DNA of 25,642 bases from JBCCRH01 sp039208045. GTDB lineage: Bacteria; Bacteroidota; Bacteroidia; Chitinophagales; Saprospiraceae. The notes under the pieces are model-generated. The model ran no database searches. It worked only from the letters and a program-made list of their open reading frames with translations, and was not told where the DNA came from. The position numbers and the translations under genes are program-made. Positions 13,740-21,004 of this stretch are shown piece by piece (position 1 is the first letter of the stretch; the number at the start of each line of letters is the position of its first letter). The DNA lies in assembly GCA_039208045.1 (NCBI GenBank), contig JBCCRH010000025.1, positions 1-25,642 on the forward strand, given 5' to 3'.

Positions 13740-16142
13740 TTAGATTCGGAACCCTACAGCGGCATAAAAGCTGCGGGGGGTGGCGGGGATAATGCCAGGG
13801 CCAGGGTAGCTTTCTGCTCTTCGGGTAAAGTAGGTTTCGTCAGCAATATTGTTGATGCCAGCGGCAAAGGTGAAGCGTTGGAATTGGTACTCCGCAGAGA
13901 AATCTAGGACTAGGTAAGATGGGACAATACCAGTGAGTGCGTTGGGGTTGAATTCGGAATTGGTGGCGTCGGAGAACTGCTCGCTAAGGTAGGAGACTTG
14001 GAAGGTTGTTTTGAGGTCGCGCCATCGGTAGTTGAGGCCGGTGCGCAGCATGACATTGGGGACGTATTCTACTTTGCGGTCTTGGATGGCGGTAATGTCG
14101 GATTGGATGTAGGTAGCGTCTGTCATAGATAGGTTGATGAAGAGTGATAGCTTAGAGGGTTGCTCCTTTAGTTGCAGGAGGTCGAAGAGATCCAACTCAC
14201 CAAAGAACTCGAAGCCGATGTGGCGAGAATTGCCAATATTGGTGCGGAATAGGGTAGTGCTACCTGGCAATTCGTAGAGGCCAATACGATCATTGTAGCG
14301 CAATAGAAACACACTGGCATCCATATTGAGCCAGCTAAATACCTGGCCTCGAATGCCGATGTCCATATTAAAGCCATTCTCATCCGTGATAAGACTGTCG
14401 AGCTGAAAGTTGGGATTTACGACGCGCAGGTCGCTGAAGGTAATGGAGCGAAAGTTTTGAGCGTAATTGGCATAAAGCTGTACGTTTTCCTTTACTTCAT
14501 AGCTCGCACCCACCCCGATAAGCGGTATCCATCGGGTATTGGAGTTCTGATCGGCATTGAGGGTAGAAGAGACTAGATTGCCTGCAAAATCGAAGCGGTT
14601 GAGGCGCCAGGTGCCTACTGCATCGGTGCGGATATGCTCTAGGCGGAAGCCAGTGGTGAGGCTGAGTTTGGGGGTGATATACAGCAGATTTTCTACGAAA
14701 AAGGCGTGGTTTTCGCTGGGGAATTCATAGGCAAACTCTTCGGGATCATTGGGGTTGAGTAGCTCGAAATCGGGAGTGTTAGCTGCACTTGCAAAGCCTT
14801 GTTTGCGTTCGGTTAAGCCATTGTAGTAGCGGCCGCCAACGATAAGGGTTGCTTCTTTTCCACGCACTTGATATTGGTGTAAAAGCCGCGCTTCGGTGCC
14901 AAAATTGCGGAACACATCATTGATGAGCGTGCGATTATCATTGGGATTGTCGGGTACCCCTATTTGCTGCAAATTGCCCAAAGCATCCCTACTGGAAAAC
15001 AGGGCGAAACTTCTAATATTAAGTTTCGTTTGTCTAGAAAAGGTATAGTCTATGGTAGATGCTAGGAGATTCCAATCGACGCTAAACCAGTTTCTGCTGC
15101 GCTGTGACTGGGAGAGATTGCCACTTTCAAATTGATCGTCGGTTAGGCCACCTGGCTGTTGGGCCTCATAATAGAGGTAGGAGTATTCAAAGCCCAATTT
15201 TAAGCGATCATTCACTTGATAGCCTAGGCGCGCAAAAGCAGTGTGCGCATCGAAGCCGGAATTGTCGCGCCAGCCATCACCGGTGCGGTATTGGTAGTAG
15301 CCATAATAGTCTATAGTTTCGTTGCGACCACCCACGCTCACAAAGGAATTGAGTAATCCGAAAGAGCCAACAGCCTGTTCTGCTTGCAGCTCAAAAGGCT
15401 TATCGGGCGCTTCTCGTAGTTTAAAATTGAGCATCCCCCCAAACTGAGAGCCATACTGAAGGGAAGCAGCACCACGCACCACCTCAATCCGCTCGATAGC
15501 CTGCATGGCAGGCATATAGTAACTTTCGGGATACCCCAAGGCATCGGCACTCATATCGTAGCCATTTTGGCGGGTATTGAAGTTAGCGGTACGGCTGGGG
15601 CCTAATCCTCGGGCGGCAATGTCGAGCTGTAGCCCAGCAAAGTCGCTCTCCCAGATGTTGAGCCCTGGCACTTTTGCAAAAACCTGCCGTGCATTATTGG
15701 CGGCTTTGTTGGCAGCAAAATCATCGAGGATGATGACTTCATTTTTTTTAGCTTCGTAGATGGCAAAATTCTCTACAGCCTTAAGCCTGGTGACGCCCAT
15801 CGTTTGCTTTCGGGTTACGACCTCTACTCCTTCTAAGTCGATATTTAGCTCCGTCATGGAGAAGTTGATCACAGTATCTTGCGTAAGATTAATCAGAAGA
15901 GAATCTGTGTTATTACCAATGCTAAAGACACTTAGTTGGTGGACGCCTTTCGGCAGATTTATTTCATAGAAGCCATCTGCATTAGTATCCACAAAACGCT
16001 GAAGTGCCAGTACCCCTACCGTAGCTTCTGCAATGGGCGCTTTATTTTCAATACTTACCACTTGGCCTGTGATGTTGAAGGACTGGGCGGATAGAGAAAA
16101 GGGGAGGAGTAAAATAAGGCTCAAGCCGATAAAAAATTGCAT
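13740..16142 (-). CDS. TonB-dependent receptor, FecA-like with N-terminal carboxypeptidase-regulatory-like domain
   Basis: 800 residues. Seen: a signal peptide MQFFIGLSLILLLPFSLSAQ (cleavage near 19), an Ig-like carboxypeptidase-D regulatory domain (about 22-95, GQVVSIENKAPIAEATVGV), a plug domain (about 110-240) with QVFAKVPGLNIWE, IAARGLGPSR and IERIEVVRGAASLQYGSQFGG, and an outer-membrane barrel ending in YAAVGFRI with a terminal hydrophobic residue. The C-terminal ETYFTRRAESYPGPGIIP closely resembles Fe(III)-dicitrate-type receptors. Known: such receptors import metal chelates across the outer membrane using TonB energy. It is the last gene of a four-gene operon, 10 bases after the HTTM gene, which with the imelysin and DUF4856 genes suggests iron or another metal as cargo. 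The exact chelate is not determinable here. Confidence 0.9.
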   Translation of the reverse strand: MQFFIGLSLILLLPFSLSAQSFNITGQVVSIENKAPIAEATVGVLALQRFVDTNADGFYEINLPKGVHQLSVFSIGNNTDSLLINLTQDTVINFSMTELNIDLEGVEVVTRKQTMGVTRLKAVENFAIYEAKKNEVIILDDFAANKAANNARQVFAKVPGLNIWESDFAGLQLDIAARGLGPSRTANFNTRQNGYDMSADALGYPESYYMPAMQAIERIEVVRGAASLQYGSQFGGMLNFKLREAPDKPFELQAEQAVGSFGLLNSFVSVGGRNETIDYYGYYQYRTGDGWRDNSGFDAHTAFARLGYQVNDRLKLGFEYSYLYYEAQQPGGLTDDQFESGNLSQSQRSRNWFSVDWNLLASTIDYTFSRQTKLNIRSFALFSSRDALGNLQQIGVPDNPNDNRTLINDVFRNFGTEARLLHQYQVRGKEATLIVGGRYYNGLTERKQGFASAANTPDFELLNPNDPEEFAYEFPSENHAFFVENLLYITPKLSLTTGFRLEHIRTDAVGTWRLNRFDFAGNLVSSTLNADQNSNTRWIPLIGVGASYEVKENVQLYANYAQNFRSITFSDLRVVNPNFQLDSLITDENGFNMDIGIRGQVFSWLNMDASVFLLRYNDRIGLYELPGSTTLFRTNIGNSRHIGFEFFGELDLFDLLQLKEQPSKLSLFINLSMTDATYIQSDITAIQDRKVEYVPNVMLRTGLNYRWRDLKTTFQVSYLSEQFSDATNSEFNPNALTGIVPSYLVLDFSAEYQFQRFTFAAGINNIADETYFTRRAESYPGPGIIPATPRSFYAAVGFRI

Positions 16143-16152
16143 GATTTGTGTA

Positions 16153-17520
16153 TTATTCGTTGAAGGGTAGAATCCAATCCTTTTTTGCCCAGCTATCTGC
16201 TTTTTGAGTAAGGTCTACTTCGGGGTCAATCATCAAGCGGGCAGGGCGGCCATTGAGCGTCACCCATACTTCAGCAGTGACGCTGGGGTTTATAACTCCT
16301 TTTTCAGCATAGTGTTCTTTTAAATAGTGGGCATATTGCAAAATGAGGTCAGGCTGCATGGCCATCTGTTTCTCCTGATGGTCATTCAGAAACTGATGAT
16401 TAATAACGGAGCCTTTGCGACCGCTTTTTTCGTCTTTTACATAAAACGTGGCGGTACCTGCTTTCTCCATAAGCATGACGCGCCAAGAAAAACGATACCC
16501 TTCTTCGGTCCAGAATAGATTACCAGGGTAGAGGAGATAACGCCAAGGGAAAACCAATTGAAAGAGAAAGAAAACCGTGACTAAAGGAATGAGAAAACGA
16601 TTGGCAGCTGGCTTGGGGTGGGGGGCAGTGAGCTTTGGAGATATAGTTTTTCTGCTAAATATTTTTGCTAGTTGATCTAGGAAGCGCTGGTGCAGCTGAT
16701 CTGAAAAGAATAGCGTAACTGCAAAAATCATGACCAAGGGAAAAATGCCAATTTGAAAGAGAATGCCAGTGAGCGTATGAAAAATAACAACGGCAATATA
16801 GGCGAGCCATCTAGTAGGCTTATACAATAAAGCTCCAATGATAAAGGTATCAAAGAGCATACCCATCCAGCTAAATAGGTAAGCAGTAATCTTGTATTTG
16901 AAAATAAAACCAATGACAGGCACACTCGTTCTTGCTGGCAGCCAAATAGCTAATGGCAGTGCGCGAAATAGCCAGTCATAGTTGAGCTTTGCCAGGCCAG
17001 CATAGATGTAGACGATCGCAATTTGTAATTTGAAAATACCAATACACCACCGGCTCACGGTCATTTGATAGAGCTCTGGCTTGCGTAATAGATCTAAGGA
17101 AAAATAACGATTGGCAGGCACCCAAATCATCCAGAAAGCGACAAGACTTACAAAGTAGTAGTGATTGAGGTAGTAAGTAATATCAATGAGTTCCACGTAA
17201 GTGAACAAAAAGAAGAAAAGCACTGTAGCTACTCGGTAAAACCAGCCTAAGGTAATCGCAATACACGCCAAGGACATCAGGATAAAAACGGTATACATCC
17301 CCACCCGAGACAAGGGCTGTACCCAATCAAAACCGTAGTAACTGAAATGAAGAACAGGATCCACCAATTGGCTATCTACCCAACCAAACCACATATAGCG
17401 AGTAGTGCTAAATAGCATAAGTAGCCCAAAGGCTATTCTAAAAGTGATTAATGGAGCAATCGATACCGGTTGCTCCAAATAATCTTTCCATTGCTGGTAT
17501 ATGTTAGCTACAGCTATCAA
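16153..17520 (-). CDS. HTTM-domain membrane protein (vitamin K-dependent gamma-carboxylase homologue), TTG start
   Basis: 455 residues from a TTG at 17520. No ATG precedes the first membrane helix and the start lies 11 bases after the imelysin stop, so TTG is preferred. Seen: several hydrophobic helices (about 22-270) with YVELIDITYYLNHYYFVSL, IVYIYAGLAKLNYDWLF and FQIGIFPLVM, each of which lines up with human gamma-carboxylase segments, and a C-terminal soluble part with EEGYRFSWRVMLMEKAG and AEVWVTLNGRPARLMIDP. The residue matching the carboxylase active-site base Lys218 (human DKTSWNNH, here DITYYLNH) is Ile114, so carboxylation by the known mechanism is unlikely. Known: HTTM proteins recur in Bacteroidota beside imelysin and TonB-receptor genes; their role is unsettled. 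A part in metal handling or in modifying operon lipoproteins is inference. Confidence 0.88.
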   Translation of the reverse strand: MIAVANIYQQWKDYLEQPVSIAPLITFRIAFGLLMLFSTTRYMWFGWVDSQLVDPVLHFSYYGFDWVQPLSRVGMYTVFILMSLACIAITLGWFYRVATVLFFFLFTYVELIDITYYLNHYYFVSLVAFWMIWVPANRYFSLDLLRKPELYQMTVSRWCIGIFKLQIAIVYIYAGLAKLNYDWLFRALPLAIWLPARTSVPVIGFIFKYKITAYLFSWMGMLFDTFIIGALLYKPTRWLAYIAVVIFHTLTGILFQIGIFPLVMIFAVTLFFSDQLHQRFLDQLAKIFSRKTISPKLTAPHPKPAANRFLIPLVTVFFLFQLVFPWRYLLYPGNLFWTEEGYRFSWRVMLMEKAGTATFYVKDEKSGRKGSVINHQFLNDHQEKQMAMQPDLILQYAHYLKEHYAEKGVINPSVTAEVWVTLNGRPARLMIDPEVDLTQKADSWAKKDWILPFNE

Positions 17521-17531
17521 AGGGAGGGAGT

Positions 17532-18647
17532 TTAGTCACCGTCACCTGAGTTGAAGGTAATACTAATACCAAGTAAAGAACTGGTAGAACTCTTAAAGTT
17601 AGCTGTGTTATTCTGTAGTTCATCCCGCAAGACCACAACTGTTTGGTTACCGATATTATCGGATAAACGTCCCTGTGGGAGGTTGGTAATCGCTTGGTCA
17701 ATCCGGGTAATGGCTTCGGCAGCTTGCGCCACTAGATCAGGGCCGCCGACAGTAGATGCTACATAATCTGCAAAGCCGATAATTTCTTTTCCATCGCGAG
17801 CTAAGCCTAACCAAATATTCTTAGAATTCTCGAAATGTTCTATGATTAAGTCTCTAGAAATACCACTGTAGAAGGCCTCTACTAGCTCTCCATCTATCCC
17901 TTCTTGTCCTGCTGTAAGACCTGCTGGTAGCTCTACTTTGAAGTTTTTCAGGTTCTCGTAGTCCTTTACAAATTCATTGTAATAAAGAGAAATCGAACTT
18001 CCTCTGGATGTTCCATCACTATCGATAAATTCTTGAAGGTAAGCGCCATTCCACTCGTTGACGATATTATCGAAAGTAGTTTTTAACTCATCCATGATGA
18101 GCAACAAGTAGTCTTTACGAGCTTGGTCAAAACCAGCCACTACTTCTGCTGGCGTGCTGCCTGTTCTACCATAGATGAGGTATTCCACAGCGTAGAATCC
18201 GCGAACATCGGTATCGAAAGTATTGACAATACTAAAGTTGGGATCGAGCATATTTTGCTCCACCTGAGCTTCGTCTACTGGGAATACCCCTAGTACAGCG
18301 GCATAAGGCCCTAAGACGAGTTCCGCTGGGCCAAATCCAAAGGCAGAGCAGTGCTGATGGTCGGTTACTGCTTGTATCCATGCCGTTTTTAGCGCAGCTA
18401 AATTAGCCTCGTTCGTGTTTTGTACAAACGTATTAGTGGCGTCTGAAAGGGTGTTGACGCTAGATTGGAGGGCTTCAAAGTTGGGGATGATAAGGTTGGT
18501 AGCAACACTTTCAAGCATGGCTCGGCGGTCGAAGTCTACCGTATCCATATTATTATCATCATCATCGCAGGATACTAAGCCGAGGCTAGCTACTAACGCT
18601 ACTAATAGCATCCCTAATAACCTTCTACCTTTAAACATTAACATCAT
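17532..18647 (-). CDS. Imelysin-like (peptidase M75 family) lipoprotein
   Basis: 371 residues. Seen: lipoprotein signal with lipobox Cys27 (LGLVSC) followed by DDDD, the acidic pattern of the Bacteroidota lipoprotein export signal, suggesting display on the cell surface. The body is mostly helical, with FGPAELVLGPYAAVLG (104-120) and the motif RGFYAVEYLIYG (149-160), then a second helical half with repeated patterns. The motif is that of imelysin/IrpA proteins (GxHxxE), but the His position is Tyr152; Glu155 is kept. Known: IrpA-like members are iron-regulated and help metal acquisition; peptidase activity is poorly supported. The gene sits between the DUF4856 lipoprotein and the HTTM gene. 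Met at 1, 2 and 4 are alternative starts. Confidence 0.85.
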   Translation of the reverse strand: MMLMFKGRRLLGMLLVALVASLGLVSCDDDDNNMDTVDFDRRAMLESVATNLIIPNFEALQSSVNTLSDATNTFVQNTNEANLAALKTAWIQAVTDHQHCSAFGFGPAELVLGPYAAVLGVFPVDEAQVEQNMLDPNFSIVNTFDTDVRGFYAVEYLIYGRTGSTPAEVVAGFDQARKDYLLLIMDELKTTFDNIVNEWNGAYLQEFIDSDGTSRGSSISLYYNEFVKDYENLKNFKVELPAGLTAGQEGIDGELVEAFYSGISRDLIIEHFENSKNIWLGLARDGKEIIGFADYVASTVGGPDLVAQAAEAITRIDQAITNLPQGRLSDNIGNQTVVVLRDELQNNTANFKSSTSSLLGISITFNSGDGD

Positions 18648-18678
18648 AATGATTTTATCATTTTGGATTTAATCTGCC

Positions 18679-18719
18679 ATCTTGCCGTACCAAGCTGCAC
18701 TAGCTTGGCACGACAAGAT
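18679..18719. repeat. Long imperfect stem-loop between DUF4856 and imelysin genes
   Basis: Two 18-base arms (18679-18696 and 18702-18719) pair with only two non-Watson-Crick positions that can form G-U pairs in RNA, around a 5-base loop (GCACT). It lies inside the 111-base gap of the operon. A processing site, partial terminator or REP-like element are all possible. Confidence 0.65.
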
Positions 18720-18726
18720 AACTATA

Positions 18727-18762
18727 AGAGCGTGTACGCTCTAAATTAATCAGATTGATTAA
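18727..18762 (-). terminator. Two small hairpins at the DUF4856 stop (possible intra-operon attenuation)
   Basis: TTAATCA-GAT-TGATTAA (18746-18762) includes the DUF4856 stop codon, and AGAGCG-TGTA-CGCTCT (18727-18742) follows in the direction of transcription. Neither is followed by a clear U-run, so full termination is uncertain; together with the 18-base stem beyond they make three consecutive hairpins. Confidence 0.35.
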
Positions 18763-19859
18763 GGATTGCTATTTTCAAAGAAAAACTCCACTTCATCTTG
18801 TGTGAAGCCATAGATCGCCTGAATATCGCTAATAAGTTCTGTTAAGTTAGTTAACAGAGAAGCCTCGTTTAAGAAACGGTGGCTTGTTGGTATTTGTCCA
18901 GCAGGAGCAAGCAACTTATTCAAGATATTGTCGATCTGTGCATCAGTAATTTGCTTCTGGCTAATGCCTCTGAAGCCATGTGCAAAAGCTACTCCTTCTG
19001 CGTAAGCGTGTAGAGCGTTGCCAAGTGCTGCATTTCTTTCTGTTTCGTCAGTGATGCTAGCTGCCGCTTGTAGTTGGTTAACGGTGGCATTGCAGTAGTA
19101 AATTACAGTAGCAAAGTTAGACTTCTCCCAAGCAAGCAGGTAGTTAGCTAATGCTTCGTCGCGCTCTTCTTCAAAGGCTTCACCTCCTTCGATGGCGGCC
19201 TTAGCAGTAATTAAGTTATCACGGATGTCATAGAAAAAGCCAGTCTCATTGTCCAAGTCAGATCTTCTTCTAGAGTAAGTAGCTGCTGCCGTAGTCTTAG
19301 CTGGATCGAAAGTGATTTCTGTACCATGAATTTCTACTAGCTTGTCGATAGCTGCACTGCTACTCAAATCGCCATTGATTACTGTTAAAGCATGGTTGTA
19401 CAACGCAGCTCCGAAAGAACCTTTCTGCACCATTTGCTCTAGCTCTAGGCCATTCTCATCCAATAATCTGCTACCCAATAATCCACCCTCTTCACCATCG
19501 GCTGGTGTGCCATTAAGACCAGGATTTTGGAAGCCAGTTGGCGAATTAGCAGATCGTACTAGCTCTACCAACCAGTCTGTTACGAGTGTGCGGTAGCTAG
19601 GTAGAGTTACGGATTGTAGGGTACTAGGATACTCAATAGGTGCAACAGGCGTGCTTTGTGCATCTGATTCCGCAGCATTAGCTGCTGAAGTCATCGCTGA
19701 TAGCTGGCCTACAACAGCATCTTCCGCAGTCACATTGTCTGCGAAGTTCGCAGATATGTAAGAGGTTGGAATATCTAACCTCGGCTCGTTATCATCATCA
19801 TCGCATGCTGCAAATGTTAAAGATAATAGGGCAAGAAAAAATAAACTTCTAAGTTTCAT
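18759..19859 (-). CDS. DUF4856-domain lipoprotein
   Basis: 366 residues. Seen: signal MKLRSLFFLALLSLTFAAC with lipobox Cys19 and DDDDNE after it, again a likely surface-export signal. A segment near 50-75 is Ala/Ser-rich, followed by the family body with TLVTDWLVEL-like helix, NPGLNGTPADGEEGGLLGSRLLDENGLELEQMV-type region (about 115-145), DEALANYLLAWEKSNFATVIYY and HAYAEGVAFAHGFRGIS near the C-terminus. The latter (AEGVAFAHGFRG) recalls the helical imelysin motif. Known: DUF4856 proteins occur in Bacteroidota next to imelysin, HTTM and TonB receptors; the function is undetermined. It is the first gene of the operon, so its upstream region should carry the promoter, but no TAnnTTTG is found there on this strand. 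Confidence 0.85.
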   Translation of the reverse strand: MKLRSLFFLALLSLTFAACDDDDNEPRLDIPTSYISANFADNVTAEDAVVGQLSAMTSAANAAESDAQSTPVAPIEYPSTLQSVTLPSYRTLVTDWLVELVRSANSPTGFQNPGLNGTPADGEEGGLLGSRLLDENGLELEQMVQKGSFGAALYNHALTVINGDLSSSAAIDKLVEIHGTEITFDPAKTTAAATYSRRRSDLDNETGFFYDIRDNLITAKAAIEGGEAFEEERDEALANYLLAWEKSNFATVIYYCNATVNQLQAAASITDETERNAALGNALHAYAEGVAFAHGFRGISQKQITDAQIDNILNKLLAPAGQIPTSHRFLNEASLLTNLTELISDIQAIYGFTQDEVEFFFENSNP

Positions 19860-20263
19860 TTCTGGATTAGTTTAATGAAAAAATTTACTGCCTAAAACAA
19901 CTATGGGGCATAGGCTTTGTTCAGAGTTAGTCTAAATAAAATTAGGTATTTTAGAAAGGCGATTTTAGGTAGGTATTATCTACTGTTTTTAGGTATATAT
20001 TGCATAAGCGGTACCGTACACCTAACTATTAATCTTATTTCCTCAAATAGCTCGTTGCAACATTTCTATTTTTTGTTCAACAATGTTGTCGCTGATAATC
20101 AGGTATTTAGCTGATTTCCGAGCTAGTGTATTTTTTACACTAATTGTGTGATGTTTGATGGGATTTCCATAATTATTTCTTTACTTTGCTATTGAGATAT
20201 CAAAGTCCTAAAGCGAAGAACCAACCAGAGCTAGCAAGTAACCCACAAAATTTAGCTTAAGCA
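19860..20263. promoter_or_regulatory. 404-bp divergent regulatory region
   Basis: No convincing gene is present (a 65-codon open frame at 19917-20114 is AT-rich and lacks family resemblance). The region is shared by the metal-uptake operon (minus) and the Nudix-type regulator (plus). It contains the 7-5-7 palindrome at 20124-20142, a CAACATT/AATGTTG inverted repeat (20058-20088), an 8-bp CGGTACCG palindrome (20009-20016), and four AGGTAT hexamers (19944, 19971, 19991, 20101). I found no exact -7 element for either gene. Confidence 0.6.
20124..20142. promoter_or_regulatory. Candidate regulator operator, perfect inverted repeat TAGTGTA-N5-TACACTA
   Basis: Seven-base arms are perfectly inverted around TTTTT. 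It lies 121 bases before the Nudix-type regulator start and 264 bases before the DUF4856 start. Size and symmetry suit a dimeric winged-helix repressor such as NrtR-family proteins, so auto-regulation and control of the divergent operon are reasonable inferences. A simple hairpin is the alternative. Confidence 0.45.
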
Positions 20264-21004
20264 ATGACAGAATTTAATGACTTCTTTAAATCTGCCTTTA
20301 CGGTTGACAATGTGATCTTTGGATTTGATGAGGGAGACCTAAAAGTGCTCCTCATAAAACGTGGAGAAGCACCTTATGCTGGGAAATGGGGCTTGCCAGG
20401 ATATTTCGTCTATCCCAATGAAGACCTTGATGCGGCTGCGGAGCGTGTGCTAGGTGAACTAACGGGTTTGCGTCATGTATTTTTAGAACAAGTAAAGACC
20501 TTTGGTGCGGTAGATCGGCACCCTTTCGGACGGGTAATTACCGTAGCTTACTTTAGCCTCATCAAGATTACCGACTACACCATTCAGCCTTCTTCGATTG
20601 CTCAGAAAGCGCAGTGGCACTCGGTAGCTAGAGTAAAAGACTTGGCTTTTGACCATAACAAAATATTGGATGCTTGCTTTCAGCGCCTAAAGTGGATGGT
20701 ACGCACTCGGCCTGTGGGTTTTGAGCTGTTACCTCCAAAATTTACACTTACAGAGCTACAACACCTTTATGAGGCCATCCTCGAAACACCACTAGACAAG
20801 CGTAACTTCAGGAAAAAGATACTTTCTATGAATCTGCTTATTGATTTGGAGGAGACGCAAGAAGGAGTGGCACATCGCCCTGCTCGCTTGTACCAATTTG
20901 ATAAGACGAAATACAGAGAGTTCTTAGCGGAAGGCTTCTCTTTTGAACTAAAAGAAAGCAAAAAGAAAGAACGGCGAAATATGGTGGAAGGATCGTCAAT
21001 CTAG
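20264..21004 (+). CDS. NrtR-family transcriptional regulator (degenerate Nudix sensor plus winged HTH)
   Basis: 246 residues. Seen: an N-terminal Nudix fold (about 10-145) with VDNVIFGFDEGDLKVLLIKR, KWGLPGYFVYPNE and a Nudix box G46-L69 reading EDLDAAAERVLGELTGL; where hydrolases have RE-U-x-EE, this one has RV-L-G-EL, so catalytic glutamates are missing. The C-terminal part (152-222) GFELLPPKFTLTELQHLYEAI and DKRNFRKKIL is the winged helix typical of NrtR and the related Bacteroidota sugar regulators. Known: such proteins bind ADP-ribose or sugar metabolites with the Nudix domain and release DNA. No NAD or arabinose genes are adjacent, so the target may be itself and the divergent metal operon. 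Its stop overlaps that of the convergent lipoprotein gene through a shared CTAG. Confidence 0.88.
   Translation: MTEFNDFFKSAFTVDNVIFGFDEGDLKVLLIKRGEAPYAGKWGLPGYFVYPNEDLDAAAERVLGELTGLRHVFLEQVKTFGAVDRHPFGRVITVAYFSLIKITDYTIQPSSIAQKAQWHSVARVKDLAFDHNKILDACFQRLKWMVRTRPVGFELLPPKFTLTELQHLYEAILETPLDKRNFRKKILSMNLLIDLEETQEGVAHRPARLYQFDKTKYREFLAEGFSFELKESKKKERRNMVEGSSI

Noticed and set aside
20058..20103. Fur box in the region before the metal operon (GATAATCAGG stretch).
   Set aside because: Only a partial resemblance to GATAATGATAATC; the symmetry is not kept.
19917..20114. Small plus-strand open frame of 65 codons in the divergent region.
   Set aside because: AT-rich composition, no ribosome binding site, no family features; the region looks regulatory.
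20264..21004. Annotation as an active Nudix hydrolase.
   Set aside because: The Nudix box lacks the catalytic glutamates (RV and EL instead of RE and EE) and a winged helix follows, so a sensor-regulator is the better call.
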